DNA of 64,000 nucleotides, from positions 61,760,844-61,824,843 of the forward strand of contig OY992540.1 in assembly GCA_963921195.1 (NCBI GenBank), written 5' to 3'. This DNA is from Pegoplata infirma. Lineage: Eukaryota > Arthropoda > Insecta > Diptera > Anthomyiidae. The first letter of the stretch is position 1, and every line of letters starts with the position of its first letter. Position numbers and translations under genes: made by a program. Below are positions 31,393 through 43,254 of this stretch, in pieces. A model generated the notes under the pieces. That model was given only the letters and a program-made list of their open reading frames with translations. It was not told where the DNA came from and made no database searches.

Positions 31393-31958
31393 CACTCAGA
31401 AAATTATGTAAGTTACAACATGTTAGTTGTTTGTATATTTTACAGTAGTTAGTTGTTTTCAACTACAAAGTCAGTTGTTTTTGTATGAAAAATATCAAAC
31501 AACTATTTCTGTTAGTTATTTTAAGTAGTTTTTTTGAATAACTAACAAAAAAGTACTGTGATGTAGTAACAGTTATTTAAAGTAGTTAATTTTATTCTCT
31601 TTATCTCTGAAAAATTTTCAGTTTTTTCCAAAAATTAAAAAAAAAAAATTCGTTTTTTTTTTTTTCACAACTTTTTTTTAAAAAAAAAAAAAGGAAAAAA
31701 TTGGTCTTTAAATTTGTTTCTAAATAATTTTTTGAAAAAAAAAAATATTTATTGATTATTTTATTTTTACTACATTTTAGTTGTTTTGACTACAAATGTA
31801 AGTAGTTTTTACTACATAAGCCAGTTGTTTTTTGTCAGTTAAAATAACTAACATTGTTAGTTGATTTAACTGAAAAAGTAGTTGACCCCAAAACAACATA
31901 CAAAGTAGTTATTTTAACTGACATTTTCAGTTGATTTTACAAACATAATTTTTGAGTG
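31393..31958. mobile_element. TA-target MITE rich in GTTAGTTGTTTT motifs
   Basis: Left CACTCAGAAAATTATGTAAG, right (minus strand) CACTCAAAAATTATGTTTG, TA on both sides. The inside is a dense field of AGTAGTT / AACTAACA words in both orientations. Confidence 0.75.
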
Positions 31959-32830
31959 TAGAGATGGGCACATGAGCAGATTAGTGCGTGATTTACGTGA
32001 ACAAAATTGTTTGCGTGAATGTGCGTGATTTATATTTTTGCGCAAGTGAGTGTGCGTGTGACAATTTTTTTGCGTGAGTTTGTGATTTATGTTTCCTTTA
32101 TATTTCATTTCGCCCCAAAAAAAGCAAACAGATATTGTAAAATTTGTTTCAACGTAAAATTTTGTCTTGAAAAAAGAAAAAAACAAGTGAGAGTGTTAAA
32201 TTCGGCTGTGCCGAATCTTTTATACCCTCCAAAATGTAAAAAAAAATTGTCAGGGGCGTTTTTTGGGGGGAAGGGGGTCAGTGGGGGTCAGTGGGGGACT
32301 TTGGGAGCACCTTCCCATCGCGATAAATATACCAAATGTTTCATTTATTTAACAAAAATACAATAAAACATGTAAAAAAGTGTATTTTTTTTCAGATGTT
32401 GGTTCAGTTCTTCAAGGGGGAACTTTTTTCCCCCTGGCCCGATTTTGCCCATTCACGAACTTAACCTTTCTATGAACATGAGACATATTTGTGCCAAACT
32501 TCAGGGGTCTAGCTGTTTTATTTTGGACTGCATTGTGTTATCTACAGACTGACGGACAGACGGACGGACGGACAGACGGACATTCAGAGAATGTCTTAGA
32601 ACCGATCATAGATTGATAATATATTTATGGGGTCCCCGACCGATATTTTGATGCGTTACAAACGGAATGAAAAAGTGAGTTAACCCCATACTGTGGTTGG
32701 AGGGTATAAAAATTGGAAAATTTGGAAAAACTCAAATTTTTGCAAAAAATATTTTTTTTTTTTAAATATGAGTGTCGTGAGTGAGAGTCAACGTGAGTAA
32801 AGCTTGTGTGAGTGGACGTGAGTGTGAGTT
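31959..32830. mobile_element. hAT-like fragment rich in GTGAGTG words, with nested DINE
   Basis: The left end TAGAGATGGGCA is a typical hAT-type terminus. Both flanks of the nested DINE are packed with GCGTGA, GTGAGTG and CGTGAGT words (31985-32090 and 32770-32830). The matching right terminus was not found, so it may be truncated. Confidence 0.5.
32181..32713 (-). mobile_element. DINE-like element, variant B
   Basis: Minus strand: TATACCCTCCAACCACAGTA at 32710, core, (GTCY)n at about 32580-32540, a GGGGGAA...TTCCCCC phrase, and the 3' hairpin TTCGGC-aca-GCCGAA at about 32213-32199 followed by CACTTGTT. Confidence 0.85.
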
Positions 32831-33879
32831 GTATTAAATTAACTGTTTAATCCGATTATCCTCAAATGTGTACCTCATAATTTTAAGGTCCAGTAGAATT
32901 TGCCCAGACACTTAAAAAGTGGCGATTTTAAGAGGTTGCTTTAGTTCTTCGAAGGAGACCTTTTTCCCAGTTATGAGTTTAGTTAAGCCATACATACGAG
33001 TATTTAACAACTAATTTGAAAAAGTTTAGTTAAATTAAATAAAATTTTATGGCCACGTATTTGGATTTAGTTAACGGCATAGTATGTCAGGCTTTGACAC
33101 ACCTTTTATGTATATGCTCCTCAGATCAATGCAAACATAAAATAGTTTCAGCTAAATTTAATCAAAAATATTTTATTTTATTTTATTTTATTACAAATTG
33201 CAGCTGAAAATATTTTTAATACATTGTACTACATATTGTCAAATATTTTTCAATAAATAACTTTTATGCAGTATATCAAATTTAAGATATGACTTAGATT
33301 AAATAAAATATTCAAAAGAAAAAAAATGAAAAACTAAAATATAAAATATAAAGAAAAATATTTAACTCGAATTTACCAAGTTTTTGGTAATTATTATACT
33401 TTTCACCTTCCTTACAATTATTTCTCTTTATGGACATTTTTGAATTTCCCAAAATACATATCTGTAATTTCTTAGCCTGAAATAGTTTAAGTTTTTTAAA
33501 ATTATCATATAACAATTTCTTTAAGAAACAATTCTAAAATGTTTTTAACCAATACTTTTATCTTGAACCTCATTATTTATAAAATTTATACTTTTAGAAC
33601 TTCAACAAAAGAAATTCTATTTTTTTTTTTTATTGTTGTTGTGTTGGTGTTTCATCTGTAAAAGTACATTTTATCTAACAAACTTCTACTCTACTTAAAT
33701 GATTTGCTATTGTATTGTTTGAAAAATACAAAAAAAAAAAACATACAACAAAAAGAACAAGTAAATAACTAAATAGTTGAACAAATGTTACAAAACTTTA
33801 CTTGAGCAAAGTAGTTTTGAAATTGTATTGAATTGCAGCAGCATACATATGCATGTAAATTAGATTGGGCTGAAATACA
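32831..33879. other. Apparently unique AT-rich stretch
   Basis: No gene seen. A (TTTTA)n run lies at about 33168-33192. Confidence 0.5.
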
Positions 33880-34583
33880 CATTTTTAGAAATAATTTGGT
33901 TTGAGGAGTTTATCGCTTTTAGTTTGGACTGTATCATGTCTTTCACAGATGGACGGACAGACGGACATTGGAAGATTGTCTTAGAATTGATTTCTGATCA
34001 ATACTATATTCTTTATGGGTCCTTGACCGATATTGTGATGCGTTAAAATTTAGGGCGTCCCTTCAAATTTAAACTTTTGAGTTTTGTAATTTCGTGTCGT
34101 AATTCCTGCAGACCGAGGGACACGGAATAGCTGATTGTGAGAAAATTTATGAAAAATTTTTGCAAGGCTATCTTCAGTCCGAAAAAACGGTCGAAGTTTT
34201 TTGAGTAGTTTATGGGAAAAATATTTAAAAAAACTGCCTAAAAAAGGAAGAATTTCCCCAAATTAATATGAAAAAAGAAGTAGCGTTATATAAATGGCGC
34301 CCAACATAGGGCCGAAGTAAAATTATATATATTAAAGAAAAGATATAACCAAAAGAAAAAATACATATTTAATTATAAACATTTTTGTTTTATCCAAATT
34401 AGTCCTTAAAGTTGGAAAATGTAGAAAAAAAATATTAAAAATAAAAAAAAAGTTGAACAGCGATTTTGGTCAACAGATGCTGATCAGCATATTTGAACCA
34501 AAATATGTTTATTTTTTTTTTTATATTTTTCACATAACATACTCAAAATTTTTCAACCAATACTGCAGTTGGAGGGTATAAAA
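33880..34583 (-). mobile_element. DINE-like remnant, variant B, split by an unclassified repeat
   Basis: GGACTGTATCATGTCTTTCA, a short (GTCY)n, and GATATTGTGATGCGTTA (34030-34046) are DINE; the last phrase should continue to the TATACCC end. Instead 34047-34555 holds the repeat TAGGGCGTCCCTTCAAATT seen also at 17428. CAACCAATACTGCAGTTGGAG at 34556 then completes the DINE end. Confidence 0.65.
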
Positions 34584-35006
34584 ATTACAGGATTTTCAAA
34601 ATTCCAAAAAAAATTTAAATTTGTAAGAATTGTTTAATTTCATATATTTTAATCAATGGCTTTCACATTTGATTTGAAATATATTAGACTAGAAGCTTAA
34701 AAGTTTAACAGTATAATATTGTCACAATTTGAAATTCCTCAACCTTTTGTTTGTTGTTCCAGTCTAATGAGCATGTGTGCAGTGAAAAACTAACATTTGT
34801 AAAGTGTATTTATAATTTAGCTACAATGTTATCTCAATTGTTCTCTTTAGGATGTGCATGTGTGTGTGTGTTGTAAAAACTTTATTATTTTGGACAATTT
34901 GGTAAAAGGCATCAAATTTTAAAATTTCTGAAAATGTAGTAAAAATTTTGTGTGGAAAAAATAAACCCAAAATAAGTTTCTAAGAAAATTAAAATTAAAC
35001 TAGTAT
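34584..35006. other. AT-rich spacer, no gene seen
   Basis: A short (TG)n run at about 34859-34873. Confidence 0.45.
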
Positions 35007-35008
35007 TA

Positions 35009-35839
35009 CACTCAAGAAAATTTAAGTAAAAATGGAGTTTTACATCTGTCGAACCGATCAACAAGTGCCAACCAAAAGGGAAAGAGAAGACCAAGAACCT
35101 ACAAGTTTACAGAATCTTGTCTTAGAGCAATTAACTTTGGAATTAAATTTGAGAATGCAAACAGAAAATTTAAAAGGTTTTCAAAGCTAGAACCTCCTTA
35201 TCTAACGAAGATTCAGCATTTAAAATCAAGTCGTAATTTGTGAAACTTATCACTAGGGATGAGATTTTCATGCATTAAAAAATCGAAAATATAAGATAAA
35301 AAATTCAAAATATGCACTAAAAAACCTTAAAATATGCACTAAAAAATAAAATGTGTATAATAACAATCTTGGTTTTATAAGAAAAGCTTCTTAAAAAGCC
35401 AAAAATAACGTAAATAGTAACATATAAAACTTAATATAAGCAAGATTTTTTTAGAAATTAAGAAAATCTATAAAATAATTAAAAAAAAAAAACTGTTTTT
35501 CTTTCCTTCCAAATTTAAAATAGTTATTGAAAAAAATAAATTTCAATTTTTTATGCTAATTTATGCCAAAATATGCAAAAATATGCACTTTAAATTTAGA
35601 AATATGCACAAAATAGGCATCTTAAATCAAAATATGCATTTTCGCCAAAATATGAAAAAATATGCATAAACAAATCGATGCCGTTTTAACGCAAATTTCA
35701 TGATTCGGAAAGATAATTGGTCGATATTGTTTTTAGACTATCGAAAAAAAAACCTGCATTTGCATGGAAATCTCATCCCTACTTATCACCTTTTAATCAA
35801 GTGTCTGCATTTCTAATTTCCATAATAATTTTTGAAGTG
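35009..35839. mobile_element. TA-flanked MITE with nested hAT
   Basis: Left CACTCAAGAAAATTTAAG and right (minus strand) CACTTCAAAAATTATTATGG, TA on both sides. The hAT MITE at 35254-35781 interrupts it. Confidence 0.6.
35254..35781. mobile_element. hAT-type MITE with perfect 8-bp duplication
   Basis: Ends TAGGGATGAGATTTTCATGC and, inverted, TAGGGATGAGATTTCCATGC (19 of 20 identical). CTTATCAC flanks both sides (35246-35253 and 35782-35789). The inside holds repeated AAAATATGCACT and AAAATATGCA words. Confidence 0.95.
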
Positions 35840-36916
35840 TAAATAAATTGTAATTAAGGAAGAGTAGCGTTTCATAAATTGCGCCCAGCATGGAGCCATA
35901 GCTGGAATTATAAATTTAAGAAAGGAGAAAACCAGTGTTGGCTACCGTTACCCTTTCAATACCGTTACCGATTAAAAACCTCTTAATATTGACTACCGTT
36001 ACCAATATTGAAATAAAAAAAAAAAAATAATACCGTTACCGATAAAAAACCATTACCTTTATTTGGATTTTTACCGGTATTATATTGGGTTTGTTTCGGT
36101 TGTCTTAATATTTCTTATTTTGAAAAAATCTTATTCCAAAGATTGTATATATTCATGAGAAATAACACACAAACGATTTTAAATAATCGTTATAAACTAT
36201 GTTTTCTCTGTTTTCAATAAAAGGTCTCGTCCGGATATTTATCTTAACAGAGAACCTTCTATCTTGAACTTCGAAAGCTTATTGAATTTTAAGTCATGCA
36301 TTTGTTTCCTTTTATACAATTTTGAAATCAATAAATTTGAATAAAAAAATATTTGAATCAAAGTAATATTTGAAAATTGTAAAGTAGAAATTATTAAAAA
36401 GAAAAGTTACAGTGTTTTAAATAAATAAGATCAAGAAAAAGTAAAAGCATTTTACAAGAATGAAATCTAAACAAAATTAAGGGAAATAAATAAAATAAAC
36501 TAAAACTAAATAGTAATATAAAAACGATCTGCTTCAATTTTAATTTTTTTTTGCAGATAAAAAACAAAGTAAAATATTTTTAATGTACGTAAAATAAAAA
36601 AAAACAATTTTTGTTCATTGTAAATCGGCATGTATTTGGGCATAAACAATGAAAAAATCTGTCCAACCAAAGATCACATTCGCAATTTACTTAATTATGT
36701 GGAAATCGTTCCAACCAATAATCACATTCTCAATTTACCTAAAAATTTCTGAAGAGAAAAATTAGTGCCACGTAATGTAAGCATTTTTCAGCAGGAATAT
36801 AGAAGAATGAACAAAACCTGAAACGCTCAAGTGTTGCTGGCCTTGTAATACACGCATGCAAGCGTGGAGAGGTGGTTCTCTGAAGTTAAATACAATGAGC
36901 CCAAGTCGTACAGTCT

Positions 36917-37024
36917 GAAAAAACACTCTGTCGAAAACTCTGTTAAACAACTTTCAGTTTGAATTAGAAAACTGTTACGAGATTTTTCTGCTAAAATTAA
37001 TACTTTAACTTAATTCTCTGTCAA
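36917..37024 (+). repeat. Left half of an AGCAGATTT-family MITE
   Basis: CTCTGTCGAAAACTCTGTTA and GAGATTTTTCTGCTAAAATT match the left half of 61742-62283. The right half appears at about 38700-38935. Confidence 0.5.
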
Positions 37025-37262
37025 TAAATTAAAAAAAAAATTTTGATTTTAAAAAAATATTTTGGTTTAAATTTTAACAGATTAATTGGTAATTTTACAA
37101 AAAAAAATTGTTGGCATTTTTTTTTTTAATTTTTGTCTAATTTGAACAATTTAAACTAAAAATTGCTCAAATGTGAAATAATTAGCTGACTATTTTAATA
37201 ATTTTACAGAAATTGTACTGTTTGTAAAAAAATGTTCTTGAAAAAAATTAAAATATTAAAGT

Positions 37263-38165
37263 ATTGTTTTCTGTAAAGACAGTCGAGCTCAGGCTCTAAT
37301 TATAATTAATATATAATTATAATTTTTGATTTGTTATATATGGTTTTGAATTGAGAAAAGTGTGAAAGAAAAATTTTAATTTTTCTAAAAATTTAGACAT
37401 CCTGGTATGTTTCTTACTAGTTTCAAATTATCCAGTTATAATAATCTTCAGAAAAACTTTTAATGTCAAATTTATTTAGTTAATAGTCAATAAAACTCTA
37501 TATGTGAAAATTATTTACAGATCGCAGCCGACAAGGATTGAACTCATCATCATCTGTAATACTTTGCTATTAACTGCTTGTAACGTACAATCACTCTAGA
37601 CCGATACGCCAAGTAGGCTGTTAAGCAAGTATCAACTAAATCTGATTTTTTCAATTCGAGTGTGGTTGTTGCTGTTGTTTTTTCTAACAGAAGACTTTGT
37701 TATTGTAATTATGTGTAAATAAACTTATTTTTAGTAATCATTATTCTTCTTCCTATCCTTCATCAATTCTGATCTAAGTACTTATTTTTGCAAACATTGC
37801 CAGACATGGTCTATATTTTAGACACAAATGTTAGGTGTTGCTATTTTTCCAAAGATACTGATTGCCACTTAGGGCGACTTATAGTCGTTATTTTTTAATT
37901 ATTGTTTTCTGTAAAGACAGTCGAGCTCAGGCTCTAATTATAATTATGTATTATAAATAATTTTCTGTAAATAATTTTCACATATAGAGTTTTATTGACT
38001 ATTAACTAAATAAATTTGACAATAAAAATTTTTCTGAAGATTATTATAACTGGATAATATGAAACTAGTAAGAAACAAACCAGGATGTCTAAATTTTTAG
38101 AAAAATTAAAATTTTTCTTTCACACTTTTCTCAATTCAAAACCATATATAAAAAATTAAAGTTTA
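37263..38165. repeat. Foldback with an extra direct repeat
   Basis: A 190-bp arm at 37333-37522 is repeated inverted at about 37961-38155. A 46-bp word (TTGTTTTCTGTAAAGACAGT, then CGAGCTCAGGCTCT and more) occurs in direct orientation before each arm (37264-37309 and 37905-37950). The spacer holds a tRNA-like sequence. Confidence 0.8.
37530..37625 (-). other. tRNA-like sequence in the foldback spacer
   Basis: Minus strand: CTTGGCGTATCGGTCTAGAG (A-box-like) and GATGAGTTCAATCCTTG (B-box-like). No folding check could be made. Confidence 0.4.
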
Positions 38166-38699
38166 TTGAAAAATTTTAAAGTTTATCGCTTCTTTTACAC
38201 AGAAAGAATTTCAATCAACAAAAACGCTGATTCAATTAATTTTTTAATTGAAACTCCTCCGATGAAGAAAATTGTTATATCAATTATAAAATTGTAGGTT
38301 ATTAATTGATTATTTTTTTTAAACAATCAATCACTTTTTAGATTTTTTCAACAACTTGATAAATTTTTTATTTAAAGTCAATTAAAATAATGATTGATTT
38401 AACAAATGAATTTTAAGGCTATGACATAATTATGAAGAAATTCTTATTTTTTTCTTTTCAATATGGTGTCAACAGTAAAAAAAAGAAAACCCGAGTATAA
38501 AATATATTTTTTAATTAATGTATTCAAATAAATTGAAGCGAAAAATAATATTGTATGTTGAAAATTTTTGTGATTTGATAGTTAAAGAAAATAACAAAAA
38601 TGTTGATCAAAGCAATAACTGACTCATTAAAATTTTATTGATCAATAGATTCAATTAAAATTTTTTACCCAATAATTTTTACAAAAAATTTTTTTTACT

Positions 38700-38935
38700 T
38701 AAATAAAATACAATTTCGATGATCAGGCTGTTTATCTGAAATCAGAAGATTTTTTTATCTTAAAATAGCAGATTTATCTGCAGTCTTGACTGATTTTCTG
38801 CAAACTCTTCCTGGTTTATTAGACAGAAATTTAGCAAAACGCGTTAGCAAAAATTAGCGGATTTCTTAAATTGCTCAAAATGCAATTATACGTCTGTATA
38901 ATTATTGTTAAAAATGCACTAAATTTATCAGTTTT
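38700..38935 (+). repeat. Right half of an AGCAGATTT-family MITE
   Basis: AGACAGAAATTTAGCAAAAC, then AGCGGATTTCTTAAATTGCT and CAAAATG, follow the order seen at 62165-62235. Confidence 0.45.
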
Positions 38936-39195
38936 TTTCATTTTTTTAAATAAATTTTTGGTTTTTTACGTGTTTTTAACAAATTTGTCACTTTTTAACA
39001 TATTTGGTAAATTTTATTCATAATACCGGTACGTACCGGGATCGTTGTTTTGGTTACGGTCAACCGTTACCTAAACAATCCAAAATACCGTTACCTAAAT
39101 AATCCAAAATACGGTTACCTTTACCGTTAGCGATATAAAAAATATGTAATACCAATACCATTATTCGTTTCGGTTGCCAACCCTTTAGAAAACCA

Positions 39196-39302
39196 AGGCT
39201 TAAATTCGATTTTTAAAATGATAATGTTTAAAGGCCGGTGTCTCATTTTAAAAATTATACAGGATGTAGCCTCAGATTGACTATCTAAGCTACCGACTAA
39301 AA
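39196..39302 (-). repeat. Fragment of the GATGAAAA-family 3' module
   Basis: Minus strand: CTGAGGCTACATCCTGTATA and GACACCGGCCTTTAAACATT resemble 12960-13020. Confidence 0.5.
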
Positions 39303-39592
39303 ACAAGAAAAATTTAAATTCGACTTGGCTGAATCTACGAATACCCTCCTCAATACCCTTTTGAAGTAATAGCAACTTTTCTAACGTGAAAAGAAATATT
39401 TTATTTTGTGTAAAAAAAACTTTTTTTTTAGTAATTTAAAAAAAAAAAAAAAAACTAATTTTTTTTGAGTGTAAAATCTTAAAATCGATCGAGGATCATG
39501 AATATATATACTTTATGGGGTCCTAGACCAATATTTCGAGGAGTTACAAACGGGATGACAAACTTATTACTAGAATGGAGGGTAAAAAAAGA
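39303..39592 (-). mobile_element. DINE-like element, variant A, internally deleted
   Basis: The 3' hairpin region (TTCGACTTGGCTGAA) and TTTTACACTCAAAAA block are joined directly to the core (CATGATCCTCGATCGATTTT on the minus strand) and the TACCCTCC end. The (GTCY)n and middle are missing. Confidence 0.8.
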
Positions 39593-40019
39593 ATTAATGT
39601 TTTGAAGCAGGTCGTTTTTATATTACTATTTAGTTTTAGTTAATTTCATACATTTTCACTTATTTTGTTTAGATTTCATTACTTTAAAATCGTTTACTTT
39701 TCATTGATTTCATTTATTTAAATTTCTGTAACTTTTCTTTTCAAAATTCTACTGTAACATTTTCAAAAGTAACTTTGATTTGAATATTTTTTTTATTCCA
39801 AATATTGTTTGAAATTTGTATAAAAGGAAGCTCATTTTGGGAAATTGTTCAATTATCTTTCTGAGTTCAACAAAGAAAGTCATACTTTGTCTAGACAAAA
39901 TTGTTCGGACGGGTTTAAACTTTTCTTTGCTAAAACGAAGATTAAATAATAAAGTTTTTCTATAAAATAAAAACACTAAATCGTGTTTTCATTTAATGAA
40001 TTTATACAATCTGCGAAGC
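39593..40019. other. AT-rich spacer, no gene seen
   Basis: A 75-codon minus-strand frame here is K-, F- and L-rich without a motif. Confidence 0.4.
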
Positions 40020-40300
40020 AAGATTGTTTCAGTTTTTATTTTCTTAAAAAAGGTTTGTAACTTCGATTTGTAGTTTGGATAATAATTCATCTGTTGTGAA
40101 TAAAAACGTTTTTCACCAGCTGGTGAATAAAACAAAACATAATTATTTTTGAACAAAAACATTTTTTTCATCAATATTTTTTTTTTTTTTTCATCAACTT
40201 TTTTTTTCATAAATTTTTTTTTTTTTCATAAATTTTTTTTTTTCATAAATTTTTTTTTCATAAAATATTTTTTTTTACCAAATTTTTTCCCACCTTTTTA
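40020..40300 (-). repeat. GATGAAAA array and palindrome module, inverted
   Basis: TTCACCAGCTGGTGAA (40112-40127) and ATAATTCATCTGTTGTGAAT-type flank, followed by TTTTTTTTCATCAA/TTCATAAATTTT units. This is the inverse of 12640-12900. Confidence 0.75.
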
Positions 40301-41619
40301 ATTAAACTGTGATTTTTTGTTTTTCTGATAAAACTTATTCCTTAATTTTGTAATTATTTTCTTTTGCTAAAATAAAATATATTTATAAAATGTATTTATT
40401 CGTTGAAAAATAAAATTGCAACAAATTTTCATGTTTAAGTTTTTACGAGTAGTAATTTTTTTTTTGTTCACACTTTCAACCATTAATTTGTCTACACTAA
40501 GCCCACTAGATATCCTTTTTTTGTGCATATACACATGGACATATAAATTATTTCCTTATTTATTTGTCCGTTGTTGTATTTGTATCTTTTGTAGTATTTG
40601 TTACATTGTTAGAATAGACATGGCCCTCTTGACGCAGTCACGTTTTAAGTATTAAAGTTAGATTTATGACTTTACGGGTTATAAAATGACTTTAGATTGA
40701 TTCCCGTCATATGATGACATTTTACATTTTTTTTTTTGTTGTTGTTCAACTCGATTCTCGGTTACAATTTATTTATTCAAAACGTTACGAGTTAACAGCA
40801 GTAGCAAGCAGTAGTAAATGCTGTTGTATAGCAAACATACCAAAACATACAACCGATATCTTTGCCATTTGTTTTTATATTCTAGAAAACTATTAGTCTT
40901 TTTAAACTCTTGCTATTTTACTGGTTGAATAATAATAAATTGAATGCGTCACATTTGTCTTATAAATAGTGTTACAATATGATGGTGATGATGAAGATGA
41001 CGACGATGGCGATGATGTTGCTGATGGTGATGATGATGATGATGGGAAATGGGTATATGGTAGTTAAAATGGGGAATATGATCATTGTGCCTTTTTTAGA
41101 AGATTCCTTTAGTATTCAGTTTATATTACAATGAATTTCTGTTTATATGTGTCAAACTTGTATTTCTTCTTCATTTATTTTTTGTTTTTGTTTTTTGGTG
41201 TCACTTAAGCTCACGACATGTTGGGACAATGAATTTTTACCTTGTTAGATAGAACTTTTCCTTTTTATCATTCATTCATACAACCAAATAAAGTTTGTCG
41301 TCTTCTTATTAAATTTTGTTTTCTATTCTATATGAGTGTGTGGTGGCATGTGATTGTTGTAACCAAAAAACTAAAATGAAATTACTTAAGGTTTTTGTGT
41401 GTAATGCGGTTTATTGTTTTTACTATCACTAATACTCCCATCACTACAAATGCTACATTAGAGTGACATTTTTTCTTTAACTTTTGATTTAACCAAGTGT
41501 TTGGGTAAATTTGTATTCTACAAGACCTAAAACTTATGTGGCATAAATTTAAGACCGGATTGAATTTTTGAAAATTTTAAGGAAAAAATTTTAAAATATA
41601 TATTGTGACACATCGCATA
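40301..41619. other. Apparently unique stretch with (GAT)n
   Basis: No gene seen; small open frames (40416-40655, 40711-40896) show no family features. A GAT-rich microsatellite lies at about 40979-41043. Confidence 0.5.
40979..41043 (+). repeat. (GAT)n-rich microsatellite
   Basis: GATGATGATGATGATGGG with many interrupted GAT/GAC triplets. Confidence 0.8.
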
Positions 41620-41621
41620 TA

Positions 41622-42806
41622 CACTGAAAAAAATAACTATACTGAAATTAAATAAACGCTGTTATTAATTTAAGTAAACAATTTTTTTTGGAATTTACTT
41701 CAACTTATCTTAATATAAGGTGGTTTTACTTAAAACAAAGAAAATAAACTTGAAGATAGTACATGCAAATACTTAAAATAGCACAAAAGTATTCCTTAAT
41801 TTGTTTTTTTAAATTAAGTTAAATATTCTTTACATTTATGGCGAATTGATTGCATTTAAGAAAAAAAGGGTTTATTAAAAAATTTAGTTTTACTTAAAAG
41901 AAAAAAAATTAAATTGTGTGCAAAAAAAAATAAATAAGTACGTAGCTTACTTAAAAATAGTATAGACATTTTCAAGACCTTGTATCAAATAAGTAAAAAT
42001 CTTTAATTGCAAATCGCATTTTCTTTAATTTAATCAATTTTTGTTTTAATTTAAGACAAAAGTAATCTTTACTTTATTGATTTCATTGACTTTATTAAAA
42101 TCCATATCTTCATCAGTTTAAGAAAGAATTTACTTAACTTAAGGAAAAAATGCTTTAGGTATTTTGGGGACCCCATCTGGGGGCCCCATGTGGAGACCCC
42201 ATGAGACCCTAACTTTAAATCCAAATTTCGATTTTCGCGGAATTTTCAAATGCCTATAACTCTGCAAATACTGCAGATACGAAAAAAATTCTAAAGGCAT
42301 TTTTGTAGTCCTTAACTTGTAGAATATGACCGACGAAGACCCGAGCTCTCTGAGTTATAGTTTTCGAGTTATTTCATGATCAAATTTCTCAAGACCCCAT
42401 TCCCATATCTCGAAAACTAAGCAAGATAGAGCGATTCTGACCAAAATTTTGGATCAAAATCAATAGTGACCCTATAATAGTGTACGCATATACTCATGGG
42501 CAGACCCCATATATTGGGGGCCCGTAGGGTCCTCACATTGGGACTCCATAGGGTCCACAGAATCCGTAAGTTTAAGGAAATTTTTATTTATTTAAAAAAA
42601 AATATTTTTCCTCTTGATAAAAACAATTAAACTTATATTAAGTACAATTTTACTAACTTTTAAGATATATCTAAGTAAATGCATTACTATGTTTTAGGAA
42701 AAAATATACTTGGAAAAAGAATTAATATCTTTGGAGCCCTCGCATACCCTCCTTTTTTTAAATTAAGTGCAACATGCTTTAAAAATGGTAAATTTTTTTT
42801 TCAGTG
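41622..42806. mobile_element. TA-target MITE (CACTGAAAAAAATAAC family) with GC-rich core
   Basis: Left CACTGAAAAAAATAACTATA and right (minus strand) CACTGAAAAAAAAATTTACC, TA on both sides. Its left end recurs at 22681-22541. The middle (about 42160-42560) is a GC-rich insert unlike the rest. Confidence 0.7.
42160..42560. repeat. GACCCCAT-rich insert
   Basis: Repeated GGACCCCAT, GGGGGCCCCATG and AGACCCCATGAGACCC words on the left, and AGACCCCATATATTGGGGGC, GGGTCCTCAC and CATAGGGTCC on the right, with roughly inverted order. Phrases like CTCGAAAACTA and CTCTGAGTTATAG fill the middle. Confidence 0.6.
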
Positions 42807-43254
42807 TACTAATATTGATGTACTGAACATAAATATCCGAAAAAAATAAAATCGTTTTCGAAATATTGCTATTTGAAATTTTCAAATTGTGCGGATTTTC
42901 TACATTTAAGATATTTTTTTTAATCTCAAAATTTCTTTTCCTTGACCCTTTTAAAGAGCTTGGTTTAAACTTTCCAACAAATAAGATAAACTGTAAAAAC
43001 GTAAGATATAAGTTTATTTTTTTTTTTATAAATTCTGGAATTTCATACTTTTGTTGAAATCCGCCTTTTTTCAACGTCAAGTCAAAAAAATGCCTGCAAT
43101 TTTTGTACTCTAGCCCAAAACATTAAATCATGATAAGGTTTTGCTGAAGATTTAGGTGATCTTGCCAAAGCAAAGTTTTTTTTTAAAAAAATAATTTTAT
43201 TTGCCATTCCATGCACAACAAATTGAAATATCTGTCTAGGACCCCATAAACATT
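42807..43254 (+). repeat. Unclassified repeat matching 9060-9190
   Basis: AACATTAAATCATGATAA and CCAAAGCAAAGTTTTTTTT repeat the phrases at 9118-9182. The end (from 43205) is a decayed DINE-like phrase (GTCTAGGACCCCATAAA). Confidence 0.55.

Larger units (their letters stand above)
35933..39185. mobile_element. Large hAT-like element (second member of the GGTAACGG family)
   Basis: Left CAGTGTTGGCTACCGTTACC, right (minus strand) AAGGGTTGGCAACCGAAACG. Flanks GAGAAAAC and TAGAAAAC match at 7 of 8, consistent with a decayed 8-bp duplication. Subterminal zones are rich in ACCGTTACC words and ACCGGTACGTACCGG, as in the element at 17212-19793. It holds an AGCAGATTT MITE, itself split by a foldback. 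No transposase frame. Confidence 0.7.

Noticed and set aside
36735..36960. Possible coding piece (62 codons, minus strand)
   Set aside because: No motif; lies between MITE fragments inside a hAT-like element.
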